The notes under the pieces are model-generated. The model was not told the origin of the DNA and did no database searches. It worked only from the letters and a program-made list of their open reading frames with translations. From Anaerolineales bacterium (lineage in GTDB: Bacteria > Chloroflexota > Anaerolineae > Anaerolineales > E44-bin32), in the NCBI GenBank assembly GCA_016927115.1, contig JAFGNH010000159.1, positions 1 through 38,070 on the forward strand: a DNA stretch of 38,070 nucleotides. The letters run 5' to 3'. This document shows, one piece after another, positions 16,108-25,254 of the stretch. The stretch's first letter is position 1. Each line of letters begins with the position of its first letter. The position numbers and the translations under genes are program-made.

Positions 16108-16941
16108 ATGAAACGCTCCTTTTCCCCCACAATACTTACTGTCATCCTGATTCTTGTTGCTGCCGCGTTCCTTATCCTTCAACTGGGTGGGTACATGGAC
16201 CAGGCGCAGGATATCTTCACCAGTCCCATAGCTGTAGTCCAGACCTGGATATCCCTGCGTTACACAGCAGTGCGTGACATGATCACCTCACCTCGTGACC
16301 TCGCATCTTTGCGTGCCCGGAACAGCGAACTTGAGGCAGAAGTTGCCAGCCTTCAGAGGGAAATTGTCACCCTTCAAGAACAAATCACGGAAGCTGAAAT
16401 CCTTTCCGCCCTTCTGAGTTATGCCAGGAACGAACCAGAAAACAGGTATATCGCCGTGGGAGTTATCGGAAGTGACACAAGCTCATTTCTCCGTTCTATC
16501 TGGATTAATGGTGGCTCCGATGATGGGCTTGCATATGGAATGCCGGTGGTTACTGAACAAGGTCTCGTTGGGCGACTGGTAGAAGTCAGGGCTGACTTAT
16601 CCCGAGTACAGATGATTACTGATCCAGAAATTACCGTAAATGTCCGCTTACAGAATTCCCGTGCTGACGGCCTCCTGCATGCACAGATTAATGGAGAAAT
16701 CGTCGTCGAGTTAATCCCTCAGGACGCCGAAATTGAGCTTGATGAAGTTGTCCTGACTTCCGGATTGGGTGGTTCATATCCAGCAGATATCCCTATCGGC
16801 CGTGTGATCAATATCCGCAAACGTGACTATGAGTTGTTCCAGCAGGCAAGCATAGAGTCTAACGTGGATTTTGAGAAACTGGAAATTGTACTTGTTATCA
16901 CTAATTTCAGTGCACTGCCGATTCAGACATCTACGGAATAA
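16108..16941 (+). CDS. mreC: Rod shape-determining protein MreC
   Basis: 277 residues: short cytoplasmic start, one membrane helix at about 9-28, a coiled coil at about 70-105 (LRARNSELEAEVASLQREI), then the extracytoplasmic beta domain with GSDTSSFLRSIWINGGSDDG, GLVGRLVEV and TSGLGGSYPADIPIGRV. Links MreB to the periplasmic part of the elongasome. The ATG at 16108 is chosen because the transmembrane helix follows at once; the frame is open back to 16018 over mreB. No clear Shine-Dalgarno, so coupling with mreB (38 bases upstream) is possible. Confidence 0.9.
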   Translation: MKRSFSPTILTVILILVAAAFLILQLGGYMDQAQDIFTSPIAVVQTWISLRYTAVRDMITSPRDLASLRARNSELEAEVASLQREIVTLQEQITEAEILSALLSYARNEPENRYIAVGVIGSDTSSFLRSIWINGGSDDGLAYGMPVVTEQGLVGRLVEVRADLSRVQMITDPEITVNVRLQNSRADGLLHAQINGEIVVELIPQDAEIELDEVVLTSGLGGSYPADIPIGRVINIRKRDYELFQQASIESNVDFEKLEIVLVITNFSALPIQTSTE

Positions 16942-16946
16942 TCTCT

Positions 16947-17441
16947 ATGATTTATGTAATTGGTATCCCCTTGATAGCTTTTGCTGCAATTCTGCAGTCA
17001 GTCATTATGAATGATATCCGCATGCTCAATGGCCGCCCGGATCTTGCTCTGCTGATTCTAATCGCTGCCGCTTTATTCTTTGGTATCAGACCAGCGCTGA
17101 TTCTCGCTTTTTTTGCAGGTTTATTTCTAGACCTTCTTTCAGGACTTCCTCTCGGGCTTACATCCCTTGAACTCGTTACTGTCCTTTTTATGATATCCTT
17201 TACGGAGAATCGCTTCTGGCATACAAATATTCTGGTTGTAGAAATGGTTACCCTTGTTTCATCCTTTGTATTCCATACGATGGCTGCAGGTATTCAAATT
17301 CTTACAGGCTCGAATATACTGTTTACTGATGCGCTTGTCAGAATAGTGCTTCCCAGCACTTTTCTCAATATGTTGTTTATTCTGCCTATCGCCTATGCTG
17401 CATATCAAATCCGGTTACGGACTGAGGAAGATCAGGAGTAG
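16947..17441 (+). CDS. mreD: Rod shape-determining protein MreD
   Basis: 164 residues, nearly all membrane: hydrophobic segments at about 2-20, 31-46, 51-68, 75-90, 97-117 and 130-150. It carries the DLLSGLPLGLTSLELV segment typical of MreD. Only 5 bases after mreC. Integral membrane partner of MreC in the elongasome. Confidence 0.85.
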   Translation: MIYVIGIPLIAFAAILQSVIMNDIRMLNGRPDLALLILIAAALFFGIRPALILAFFAGLFLDLLSGLPLGLTSLELVTVLFMISFTENRFWHTNILVVEMVTLVSSFVFHTMAAGIQILTGSNILFTDALVRIVLPSTFLNMLFILPIAYAAYQIRLRTEEDQE

Positions 17442-17474
17442 AATTCCTGAAGCACTTATGAATAAACTGCCATT

Positions 17475-19499
17475 ATGAACGATAAACCTGTCCGTAAATC
17501 GATCCAATCATGGAGAATTCAGGTTCTTTACATCGCCCTGATTCTGTTGGGGTTTCTTTTTATTGGCCGGCTCTACCAATTCCAGATCCTTGAAGGCAGT
17601 GTATATCAAGCACAGGCTGATGAAAACCGTTTTACGGAAGTCCGGATAGCGGCCGAACGCGGAGTGATTTATGACCGCAATGGCCAGATTCTTGTCCGCA
17701 ATATTCCCACATTCAATATTGTGATTACCCCCGCCCTTCTTCCAGACAGTGAAGCAGAAACCCAGGCCACGTATTTATGGCTGTCGGAACTTACCGGTGT
17801 TCCGATCAGCCAGGAAGGTGAGGCCGCCGCTCGCTGTGTTCCGGGGCGCGGCATCACTCAGCTCGTTCAAGAAGGGGCTACGAACGCACCGTATGAAACC
17901 TGGCCAATCGCCTGTGATGTGGATGAATCAATTGCCCGGGTGATTAATGAAACCGCAGCGGACCATCCCGGTGTCAGTGTAGAAATTGAACCTGTACGGG
18001 AATACCCCACCGGTGAATTGACTGCAAATATCATCGGCTATCTCGGGCCTATTTCAGAACAGACAGAAGTTTATTACGAATCTCTGGGTTTCGTCGCAGA
18101 CAGGGATAAAGTCGGATACTCAGGCATCGAATACCAGTATCAGGAAATCCTTGCCGGCACAAATGGACTTAAACTTGTAGAAATCGACGTTGCCGGCCAG
18201 GAACTGCGTGAGATTGGAGAAGTCATCCAGCCCGTTGCCGGCAACAGTCTGCGCCTGACGATCGACACCCGCCTCCAGGCAGCTGCTCAAACTGCATTGC
18301 GTAACCGGATGGAATTCATCAACCGCTATGCGAACGAGCGGCGATCCCCCATCGGTGTTGTTATCGCCATGAACCCAAACACCGGTGAAATCCTGGCAAT
18401 GGTCAGCGAACCCACTTACGAGAACAACCGCTTCGCACGCTTTATCCCTGCTAACTACTACCAGCAGCTTGTTGCTGATGACCGCGGAAAGCCCCTTATC
18501 AATCATGCCATACAGCTTGCTTTCCCTCCAGGATCTACTTATAAACTTGTAACAGGAGTTGGATCGCTCAATGAAGGTGTGATCACACCGAATGAAACCC
18601 TTTTTGATCCTGGAAAGATTACCATTGCGAACCGCTACTTCCCCAACGATCCTGGTAAAGCAAAGGATTTCGTCTGCTGGAATGAGGATGGGCATGGAGA
18701 TGTAGACTACCTTCATGCGCTCGCCTGGTCCTGCAATATTTACTTTTACAAGATCTGCGGAGGGTATGAAAACGAAGTAGATCCAGGCCTTGGGATAGAT
18801 TTGCTGGGCCAGTATGCTCGCGCACTCGGCTATGGCGATCTTCTCGGTATCGATCTCCCCGGTGAATATAATGGTCTGGTTCCGACACGGGATTGGAAAC
18901 GGCGAACGCAGGGTGAGAACTGGTCCACTGGAGATACATACAACGCCGCCACGGGTCAGGGTTATGTACTTGCCACACCACTTCAGGTGCTCAACTCTGC
19001 AGCAACGATTGCTAACGGCGGACGTGTAATGTGGCCACATCTGGTTCAGGAAATTCTCGATGGCGAAGGTAATGTCGTGGAAGCGATTGAACCACGTGTA
19101 TTATGGGATCTTACAGACGGCGTCCTTACAGAAGGCACACCAGACATCAATGTCGAATCATGGGTCATCGAACTAACACAACAGGGGATGCACATGGTTA
19201 CACTGGATGGGGGTACAGTCTATGGCTATGGCAATCTTGACACTATTTCCTCCGCGGGGAAAACCGGGACTGGTGAGTTCTGCGATACTGTTGCCTTTAA
19301 TAAAGGTTTATGCGAACCAGGAAACTGGCCAACCCATGCCTGGTACGTCGCATTCGCACCGTATGAAAATCCGGAGATAGTAGTTGTTGCAATGGTATAC
19401 AATGGCGGGGAAGGCGCTGTCACCTCCGGCCCTATTGTGAAGCAGGTTCTGGAAACATATTTCACTCTTAAAGCTATTGATGCGGCAGGAGCCCCCTGA
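17475..19499 (+). CDS. mrdA: Penicillin-binding protein 2 (elongasome transpeptidase)
   Basis: 674 residues: cytoplasmic tail, one membrane helix (15-33), a pedestal domain with RGVIYDRNGQILV (62-74), and the transpeptidase domain. The catalytic motifs are SxxK Ser354-Lys357 (PPGSTYK), SxN Ser419-Cys420-Asn421 and KTG Lys596-Thr597-Gly598. Crosslinks peptidoglycan during side-wall growth with RodA, encoded at 21382. 33 bases after mreD. Several paired cysteines sit in the extracytoplasmic domain (121/147, 401/420/428), possibly disulfides. Confidence 0.93.
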   Translation: MNDKPVRKSIQSWRIQVLYIALILLGFLFIGRLYQFQILEGSVYQAQADENRFTEVRIAAERGVIYDRNGQILVRNIPTFNIVITPALLPDSEAETQATYLWLSELTGVPISQEGEAAARCVPGRGITQLVQEGATNAPYETWPIACDVDESIARVINETAADHPGVSVEIEPVREYPTGELTANIIGYLGPISEQTEVYYESLGFVADRDKVGYSGIEYQYQEILAGTNGLKLVEIDVAGQELREIGEVIQPVAGNSLRLTIDTRLQAAAQTALRNRMEFINRYANERRSPIGVVIAMNPNTGEILAMVSEPTYENNRFARFIPANYYQQLVADDRGKPLINHAIQLAFPPGSTYKLVTGVGSLNEGVITPNETLFDPGKITIANRYFPNDPGKAKDFVCWNEDGHGDVDYLHALAWSCNIYFYKICGGYENEVDPGLGIDLLGQYARALGYGDLLGIDLPGEYNGLVPTRDWKRRTQGENWSTGDTYNAATGQGYVLATPLQVLNSAATIANGGRVMWPHLVQEILDGEGNVVEAIEPRVLWDLTDGVLTEGTPDINVESWVIELTQQGMHMVTLDGGTVYGYGNLDTISSAGKTGTGEFCDTVAFNKGLCEPGNWPTHAWYVAFAPYENPEIVVVAMVYNGGEGAVTSGPIVKQVLETYFTLKAIDAAGAP

Positions 19500-19523
19500 T
19501 ACTTCGCCACAACCGTCATAGCA

Positions 19524-19532
19524 TGCTATAAT
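19524..19532 (+). promoter_or_regulatory. Extended -10 promoter of minC
   Basis: TGCTATAAT with TATAAT at 19527-19532, 17 bases before the minC ATG. The leader would be about 11 bases. It overlaps the gap after mrdA, so minCDE-rodA-gltX can be transcribed separately. Confidence 0.6.
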
Positions 19533-19549
19533 CGCCAACCAGAGATGCT

Positions 19550-20227
19550 ATGGAAACAAAACCTGTTATTAAAGGGCTGAAGGATGGATTATTAATCCAG
19601 CTTCCTCAAGGAGAATGGGAAGCCGTTCTTTCCGGTCTTAAGGAAATACTTGATACACAGGCAGCTTTTTTCCGGGGAGCGGATGTCACTCTTGATCTGC
19701 AATCATTAGAACTGGGTGTCATCGCCTTGAGTGAACTGCGTGATACGTTTCTGGAACATGATATCATGCTGCATACAGTTCAGACTGATCACAGGCCGAC
19801 CTCGCTTGCTGCAGCAGATCTGGGCATTCAGGCAACCCATTCGGATGACAGCTCGCATGAGCCGGATTTTGAATCTGAACTGCCAGGCGATCCGGCTGTG
19901 CTGCTTCACAGGACGGTTCGCTCCGGGCAAACCATTCATCACCCCGGCCATGTAATTGTTCTTGGCGATATTAACCCGGGAGCTGAGATCATCGCCGGAG
20001 GAAATATCGTCGTCTGGGGACGAGTCCGTGGCACGGTACACGCAGGAGCTATGGGCGACGAAGACGCTGTTGTATGCGCACTGGATCTTTCCCCCACTCA
20101 GCTGCGTATCGCAGACCAGATTGCTATTTCCCCGGAACGTAAAGGTAAGCCCCGGCCAGAAATTGCCAGGCTTCGCAATCATCAACTGGTTGCAGAAATC
20201 TGGAATCCAGACAAGAAAATGATCTGA
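19550..20227 (+). CDS. minC: Septum site-determining protein MinC
   Basis: 225 residues with the two-domain plan: N-terminal domain (about 1-100) that inhibits FtsZ and C-terminal beta-helix domain (about 115-220) with RSGQTIHHPGHVIVLGDINPG and GGNIVVWGRVRGTVHAG, the MinD-binding and dimer part. Blocks Z-ring formation away from mid-cell. Followed by minD after 73 bases that contain a small interrupted hairpin near 20234-20266. Confidence 0.93.
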   Translation: METKPVIKGLKDGLLIQLPQGEWEAVLSGLKEILDTQAAFFRGADVTLDLQSLELGVIALSELRDTFLEHDIMLHTVQTDHRPTSLAAADLGIQATHSDDSSHEPDFESELPGDPAVLLHRTVRSGQTIHHPGHVIVLGDINPGAEIIAGGNIVVWGRVRGTVHAGAMGDEDAVVCALDLSPTQLRIADQIAISPERKGKPRPEIARLRNHQLVAEIWNPDKKMI

Positions 20228-20300
20228 CAACTGCCTGCTGACCGGAACCGTTCAATCCGAACAGCAGCTGCCTTGAATATGAGTTTTATGGAGAATATGA

Positions 20301-21104
20301 ATGACAGCTACGATTCTAACCATTACATCCGGAAAAGGTGGCGTTGGTAAAACCACAGCCACAGCCAATCTCGGCGTAGCCCTTGCTTCCATGGGAAGCA
20401 GTGTTGTCTGCATTGATGCAGATATCGGCCTCCGTAATCTGGATGTTGTCATGGGTCTTGAGAACCGCATCGTTTATGATCTGGTTGATATCATCGAAGG
20501 CCGCTGTAAACCCCGTCAGGCCATGATAAAAGATAAAAGAATTGAAAACCTGTACCTGATTCCGGCCGCACAGACACGCGATAAAACAGCCGTTTCTCCA
20601 CAAGACATGATAACACTGGCTGATGAGCTGCGTGGAAATTTTGACTGGGTGCTGATTGACTCTCCGGCAGGTATAGAACGAGGTTTCCGCAACGCGCTCG
20701 CCCCGGCAGATAAAGTTATTATCGTTACCAACCCTGAAGTTTCTTCCGTTCGTGACGCCGATCGCATTATCGGCCTGATTGAAGCGGAGGAAAAAGGCCC
20801 GGGGTTGCTGGTAATCAATCGAATAAAACCCGAGATGGTGAAACGCGGCGATATGCTCGCAACCGAGGATATTCTCGATGTACTCGCGGTAGAACTAATC
20901 GGCGTGGTTCCTGATGATGAGGCTGTTATTGTGGCATCAAACCAAGGATCCCCTGTTGTGTTGAATAATCGCAGTGCTGCAGGAAAAGCCTTCGAAAATA
21001 TCGCCCGAAGGCTTGCCGGTGAAATAGTACCGTTCACAGAGCTTGATACCAGGGATGATTTCCTGAGTAAACTATCGCGTCTTGTTCGTCCAGGAGGCGA
21101 CTGA
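20301..21104 (+). CDS. minD: Septum site-determining ATPase MinD
   Basis: 267-residue deviant Walker A ATPase: KGGVGKTT at 12-19, the DADIGLRNLDVVMGLENR segment, and IDSPAGIERGF. The C-terminus DDFLSKLSRLV is a likely amphipathic membrane-targeting helix. Binds the membrane with ATP, recruits MinC and is released by MinE. ATG at 20301 with GGAGA upstream. Stop overlaps the minE start by one base. Confidence 0.95.
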   Translation: MTATILTITSGKGGVGKTTATANLGVALASMGSSVVCIDADIGLRNLDVVMGLENRIVYDLVDIIEGRCKPRQAMIKDKRIENLYLIPAAQTRDKTAVSPQDMITLADELRGNFDWVLIDSPAGIERGFRNALAPADKVIIVTNPEVSSVRDADRIIGLIEAEEKGPGLLVINRIKPEMVKRGDMLATEDILDVLAVELIGVVPDDEAVIVASNQGSPVVLNNRSAAGKAFENIARRLAGEIVPFTELDTRDDFLSKLSRLVRPGGD

Positions 21105-21367
21105 TGAGTCTAATTGAACGCTTGCTCAGCGGGCAAACATCCAGCGCCGATGAAGCAAAGGAGCGCTTGCAATTCGTGTTGATTCATGACAGAGCTGATC
21201 TGTCACCTGGAAAACTGGAACAATTAAAGGATGAAATTATTCAGGTCATATCAAAGTATGTCGACATCGACCAGCGACAGGTCGAAATTTCACTGACGCA
21301 GGACCGGACCCATCAGCGTCTGGTAGCGGATATTCCCCTCGCATCGCCCCGCTCCCGTCGACGGTAG
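21104..21367 (+). CDS. minE: Cell division topological specificity factor MinE
   Basis: 87 residues. N-terminal membrane/MinD-interacting segment (AKERLQFVLIHDRADLSP, about 18-35) and C-terminal dimer domain (LKDEIIQVISKYVDID, QVEISL). Stimulates MinD ATPase to set up pole-to-pole movement. The ATG at 21104 overlaps the minD stop (TGATG), with AGGAGG at 21092-21097. Confidence 0.93.
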   Translation: MSLIERLLSGQTSSADEAKERLQFVLIHDRADLSPGKLEQLKDEIIQVISKYVDIDQRQVEISLTQDRTHQRLVADIPLASPRSRRR

Positions 21368-21381
21368 GTTTCAGGTCCGGT

Positions 21382-22536
21382 ATGTTCCGCTCCCTACGAA
21401 TCTGGCGGCATTTTGACATTCTCCTGCTGGCTGCTGTATCTTTGATGACCATTGCAGGGATTGCTATGATTCGTTCTGCCATAGCAGGTAATGAATCTCT
21501 TGCGGAAACAGTTCCCCGGCAGTCTATTTATGCCGGCCTTGGTTTTGTCATTCTGCTCGTTCTGGCTATGATCGATTATCACTTCTGGTCAGCCATTACA
21601 CGTCCCATGTTCCTGGTGATACTCGGATTACTTGCCCTTATCATGATCCTCGGGCAAACCAGTTTTGGTTCTACCCGCTGGTTCCAGGTTGGTATCATCC
21701 CGATCCAGCCTTCAGAATTATCCAAGATTGTGATGATCCTTGTTCTGGCTGATTTTTTCTCCCGGAACATGCAGCACATCAATAAGCCGATCACCATGAT
21801 CCGGAGTCTGGTGCTTGTTGGGCTTCCTGTTCTTTTCATTTACCTTCAGCCGGACCTCAGCACATCGATCGTTTTGATCGTTATCTGGTTGGCTTTATAC
21901 TGGGCAGCGGGAATCTCTTTTAAACAGATAGGGATTTTGGTTCTCTTGCTGCTGATCGTCATTCTGATTATTTCACCATTCATGCTGAACTACTTTCTGG
22001 TAGGGTATCCGAAGGAAGATAATTTCCTCATTTTTGAATACTACCAGATGCAACGGATTTATAATTTCCTGTTTCCCGATCCTGAGGCACGTCATGGCTC
22101 CATTTACAACATTGAACAATCGATGATTGCCATAGGATCCGGTGGTTTGTTCGGTCAGGGGTACGGACATGGAACCCAGGTACAACTGCGCTTCCTGAAA
22201 GTACGCCACACGGATTTTATTTTTTCTGCGCTTGCTGAGGAATTTGGTTTTTTGGGCGCCTCTTTTCTCATACTCCTTTTCTTTTTTATTATCTATCGCT
22301 GCTTCCGGGCTGCGCGTCTGGCCAAGGATAGCTTTGGCGCCCTTGTCAGTTACGGTGTAGCCTTTCTGCTTCTATTCCAGGGTTCTTTCAACATAGGCAT
22401 GAACCTGAATCTGTTTCCCGTCTCAGGCCTCCCTCTTCCCTTCTTCTCCTATGGAGGTTCATCTCTGGTAACAAGTTTAATGGGTATCGGCCTTGTTGAG
22501 AGTGTAATCATTCGTCAAAAAGATATCGAGTTCTGA
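21382..22536 (+). CDS. rodA: SEDS peptidoglycan polymerase RodA
   Basis: 384-residue polytopic protein of the FtsW/RodA/SpoVE family with about ten membrane helices. Family motifs: GSTRWFQVGIIPIQPSELSKI, YLQPDLSTS, GSGGLFGQGYGHGTQ, HTDFIFSALAEEFGFLG and SGLPLPFFSYGGSSL near the end. It polymerises glycan strands with PBP2 in the elongasome. Called RodA rather than FtsW because mreBCD and mrdA are in the same cluster. It lies 14 bases after minE. Confidence 0.92.
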   Translation: MFRSLRIWRHFDILLLAAVSLMTIAGIAMIRSAIAGNESLAETVPRQSIYAGLGFVILLVLAMIDYHFWSAITRPMFLVILGLLALIMILGQTSFGSTRWFQVGIIPIQPSELSKIVMILVLADFFSRNMQHINKPITMIRSLVLVGLPVLFIYLQPDLSTSIVLIVIWLALYWAAGISFKQIGILVLLLLIVILIISPFMLNYFLVGYPKEDNFLIFEYYQMQRIYNFLFPDPEARHGSIYNIEQSMIAIGSGGLFGQGYGHGTQVQLRFLKVRHTDFIFSALAEEFGFLGASFLILLFFFIIYRCFRAARLAKDSFGALVSYGVAFLLLFQGSFNIGMNLNLFPVSGLPLPFFSYGGSSLVTSLMGIGLVESVIIRQKDIEF

Positions 22537-22560
22537 CATACATACTTAGAAGGTAAATTT

Positions 22561-24051
22561 ATGACTCAAAAAGATGCTGTCCGTGTACGCTTTGCACCTT
22601 CACCAACAGGAAGGTTTCATATTGGTGGAGCCCGAACTGCCTTGTATAATTATCTACTGGCTCGCCAGACCGGAGGCAAATTCATTCTCCGCCTTGAGGA
22701 TACTGACCGAAAACGATTCAACCCTGCTTCAGAAAAGGAATTCATAGACAGCCTCCACTGGCTTGGTTTGCAGTGGGACGAAGGCCCTGATATCGGAGGG
22801 CCCTATCGCCCATACCGTCAATCTGAAAGACGACAGATTTACCAGCAGCATATCAACGAACTGATCAGGAACGATCACGCCTATTACTGCTTCTGTACGC
22901 CTGACAGGCTTGCAGAAGTACGCAATGAACAGAAAAATCGCAAAGAAGACTCTCATTACGACGGCCTCTGCCGCAGCCTCTCTCTGGCAGAGGCACAAGC
23001 TCGCATCGATAGTGGCGAGTCATACGTCGTCCGATTTAAGACACCCAAAGAAGGGGTCACAACCTGTTATGACCAGATGCGGGGTGAAATCCGTGTCGAG
23101 AACCGCACATTGGACGACTATATCCTCCTCAAGTCGAATGGGCTGCCGGTATACCATCTGGCAGCAATAGTCGATGATTATCTCATGGGAATCACCCATG
23201 TATTTCGTGGATCGGAATGGCTTCCCACGTTTCCGCTGCACACTCAGATCTATCAGGCTTTTGGCTGGCAGCAGCCCCTCTGGATGCACCTCTCTCTGTT
23301 CCTTAACCCCACAGGAAAAGGTAAACTCAGCAAACGCCAGTCGGAAGGAAATAACATCAAGGCTGTCTATACACTCGATCTGAAGGAGCTTGGATTTTTG
23401 CCGGAAGCTGTAAACAATTGGATCGCTCTCATGGGTTGGTCCTATGATGACCACACTGAATTTTTCACGCTGCCTGATCTGGTTGAAAATTTTTCAATTG
23501 AAAAACTTAATCCCAGCCCTGCTGCAGTGAACTTCACAAAACTCGATCACTTTAACAAGCTTCACATACGATCGCTGGCACAGGACGATTTAGCCAGGCG
23601 CCTCGTTCCTGTATTCCAGCAGGCTGGCCTTGATGTGTCCCTCGAGAAGCTTATCGACCTTATGCCAATCTTACAGGAGCGAATACGCACCCTCGATGAA
23701 GCAGTTGAAATAGCAGGTTTCTTCTTCCGCGACTGGGTACAACCGTCTCCTGAAGATCTGATTGGCAAAAACATGGATCAGCCGGGTTCGCTCAAAACGC
23801 TGCAGGCGGCCATAGAAAAGATCTCTTCTATGCAATCCTTCAACCTTGAGCTTGTTGAAGCACAGCTGCGTGAATCAGCAGACAGCCTTGGCTTGAAAGC
23901 GGGTCAATTTTTTGGAATCCTCCGCATGGCTGTCACCGGCCAGACAGTAAGTCCGCCATTGATCGAAAGCATGGAGATCATCGGTTTTGAGGAAGTTCTG
24001 CGAAGATTGCAGAAATCTGCAGAAATCCTTGCGAACAGTTTTGAATTATAG
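22561..24051 (+). CDS. gltX: Glutamyl-tRNA synthetase
   Basis: 496-residue class I synthetase. HIGH-type motif HIGG (20-23), KMSKS-type KLSKR (255-259), and a zinc site of the CxC...YxxxC kind (CFC at about 116-118, YDGLC at about 139-143). AAGG precedes the ATG at 22561. It is followed by a tRNA-Gln gene. In organisms lacking GlnRS, GluRS also charges tRNA-Gln and GatCAB amidates it; whether this enzyme is non-discriminating cannot be read from sequence alone. Confidence 0.95.
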   Translation: MTQKDAVRVRFAPSPTGRFHIGGARTALYNYLLARQTGGKFILRLEDTDRKRFNPASEKEFIDSLHWLGLQWDEGPDIGGPYRPYRQSERRQIYQQHINELIRNDHAYYCFCTPDRLAEVRNEQKNRKEDSHYDGLCRSLSLAEAQARIDSGESYVVRFKTPKEGVTTCYDQMRGEIRVENRTLDDYILLKSNGLPVYHLAAIVDDYLMGITHVFRGSEWLPTFPLHTQIYQAFGWQQPLWMHLSLFLNPTGKGKLSKRQSEGNNIKAVYTLDLKELGFLPEAVNNWIALMGWSYDDHTEFFTLPDLVENFSIEKLNPSPAAVNFTKLDHFNKLHIRSLAQDDLARRLVPVFQQAGLDVSLEKLIDLMPILQERIRTLDEAVEIAGFFFRDWVQPSPEDLIGKNMDQPGSLKTLQAAIEKISSMQSFNLELVEAQLRESADSLGLKAGQFFGILRMAVTGQTVSPPLIESMEIIGFEEVLRRLQKSAEILANSFEL

Positions 24052-24068
24052 ACATCAGACTTTCTCTA

Positions 24069-24077
24069 TGGTAAAAT
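24069..24077 (+). promoter_or_regulatory. Extended -10 promoter of tRNA-Gln
   Basis: TGGTAAAAT, the -10 being TAAAAT at 24072-24077; the mature tRNA begins 10 bases later, so the 5' leader would be only a few bases. Confidence 0.55.
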
Positions 24078-24086
24078 GCCGTCGAT

Positions 24087-24157
24087 TGGGGGTTCGTCTA
24101 GTGGTAGGACAGCGGACTCTGACTCCGTCAGCCGAGGTTCGAATCCTCGACCCCCAG
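24087..24157 (+). tRNA. tRNA-Gln (anticodon CTG)
   Basis: 71-base cloverleaf. Acceptor TGGGGGT/ACCCCCA (7 bp), D stem GTCT/GGAC with one wobble, anticodon stem GCGGA/TCCGT around loop CTCTGAC (anticodon CTG), T stem CGAGG/CCTCG with TTCGAAT loop, discriminator G. The 3' end continues CTA, so CCA is not encoded and must be added. A terminator-like hairpin follows. Confidence 0.95.
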
Positions 24158-24160
24158 CTA

Positions 24161-24186
24161 CAGCCCGGTGATCACTCGCCGGGCTG
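24161..24186 (+). terminator. Terminator hairpin after tRNA-Gln
   Basis: Perfect 8-bp stem CAGCCCGG (24161-24168) and CCGGGCTG (24179-24186), three bases after the tRNA. The following T run is short (TTACCTT). Confidence 0.6.
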
Positions 24187-24278
24187 TTACCTTGAAAAGA
24201 GACCGACTTCCTGTCCGTCAGCCCTAGCTCGTGTGGAGACAGAGAAGATTTCAACCCGGGATCTCCCGGCAGTTGTGA

Positions 24279-24287
24279 TGGTATAAT
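24279..24287 (+). promoter_or_regulatory. Extended -10 promoter of ftsY (leaderless)
   Basis: TGGTATAAT, TATAAT at 24282-24287, with the ftsY ATG (24295) exactly 7 bases on, where transcription should start. Confidence 0.65.
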
Positions 24288-24294
24288 GCAAGCC

Positions 24295-25215
24295 ATGCAA
24301 GAAAACACCTGGCGAAAATCGCTGGATCGCACCCGACGCTCAGCTTTCGGGCAGATCCTTTCCTTTCTCGGCCAATCTGATCTTTCTCCTGATTACTGGG
24401 ATAATCTCGAAGCAGTCCTGGTGCAATCGGATCTTGGACCGCAGGCATCCCAGCGTGTACTTGCTGATTTACGCTTGTTTGCTTCAAAAGAGGGTGTGAT
24501 CAAGCGGGAAGACCTGCAGAGTGCGCTGCAAGACCTTTTGATCGAATCCATTGAACCCTACCAGCCGGTCTTCGCTGATGCTGGCCCCACTGTTATTCTG
24601 CTTGCAGGAGTCAACGGCTCCGGTAAGACAACCACGGCCGCCCGTCTCGGGTACCGATATCAGCTGCAGGGCAAGAGAGTCCTGTTCGCCGCAGCAGATA
24701 CCTATCGGGCTGCGGCTGTTGATCAATTGCAAGTCTGGGGAGATCGTCTTGGTATTGAAGTTATCTCCGGTGAACCCGGCAGTGATCCGGGGGCGGTAGT
24801 GTATTCTGCCTCGGAGGCAGCAAAGTCAAGGGAAGCAGAAATTCTCCTGATCGACACCTCCGGCAGAATGCATACAAGCCATAATTTAATGGCAGAGCTG
24901 GAGAAAGTGCATCGTGTGTGCACCCGCGTCATCAGCGGAGCACCTCACCAAACATATCTTGTTATTGATGCTACAACCGGGCAAAATGGTCTTTCTCAGG
25001 CAAGATTTTTCACGGAACAAATCGGGGTTGATGCGGTCATTCTTGCAAAGCTCGACGGCTCTGCAAGAGGAGGTGTCGGCCTGGCAATTGTTCAGGAACT
25101 TGGATTACCAATAGCCTACGTCGGTCTTGGTGAAAAGAAGGAAGACCTGCTGGATTTCAATCCGACCGCTTACATCAAAGGGCTGATTTCTTCCAGCAGA
25201 ATAGAAAATTGTTAG
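24295..25215 (+). CDS. ftsY: Signal recognition particle receptor FtsY
   Basis: 306-residue SRP GTPase containing only the NG domain (helical N about 1-85, G about 95-300), without the acidic A domain. G motifs: GVNGSGKTTTAARL (105-118), DTYRAAAVDQL, DTSGRMHTSHNLM, AKLDGSARGG. Brings SRP-ribosome complexes to the SecYEG translocon. An ATG at 24286 lies inside the -10 hexamer, so translation must start at 24295; no Shine-Dalgarno exists. Followed by prfB after 39 bases. Confidence 0.95.
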   Translation: MQENTWRKSLDRTRRSAFGQILSFLGQSDLSPDYWDNLEAVLVQSDLGPQASQRVLADLRLFASKEGVIKREDLQSALQDLLIESIEPYQPVFADAGPTVILLAGVNGSGKTTTAARLGYRYQLQGKRVLFAAADTYRAAAVDQLQVWGDRLGIEVISGEPGSDPGAVVYSASEAAKSREAEILLIDTSGRMHTSHNLMAELEKVHRVCTRVISGAPHQTYLVIDATTGQNGLSQARFFTEQIGVDAVILAKLDGSARGGVGLAIVQELGLPIAYVGLGEKKEDLLDFNPTAYIKGLISSSRIENC

Positions 25216-25254
25216 AACATGCTGCACAGATCGTGCAGGGGAAGGTAAACACCA

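Noticed and set aside
18120-19040. 306-codon open frame on minus
   Set aside because: Antisense to the mrdA transpeptidase domain, which carries all catalytic motifs.
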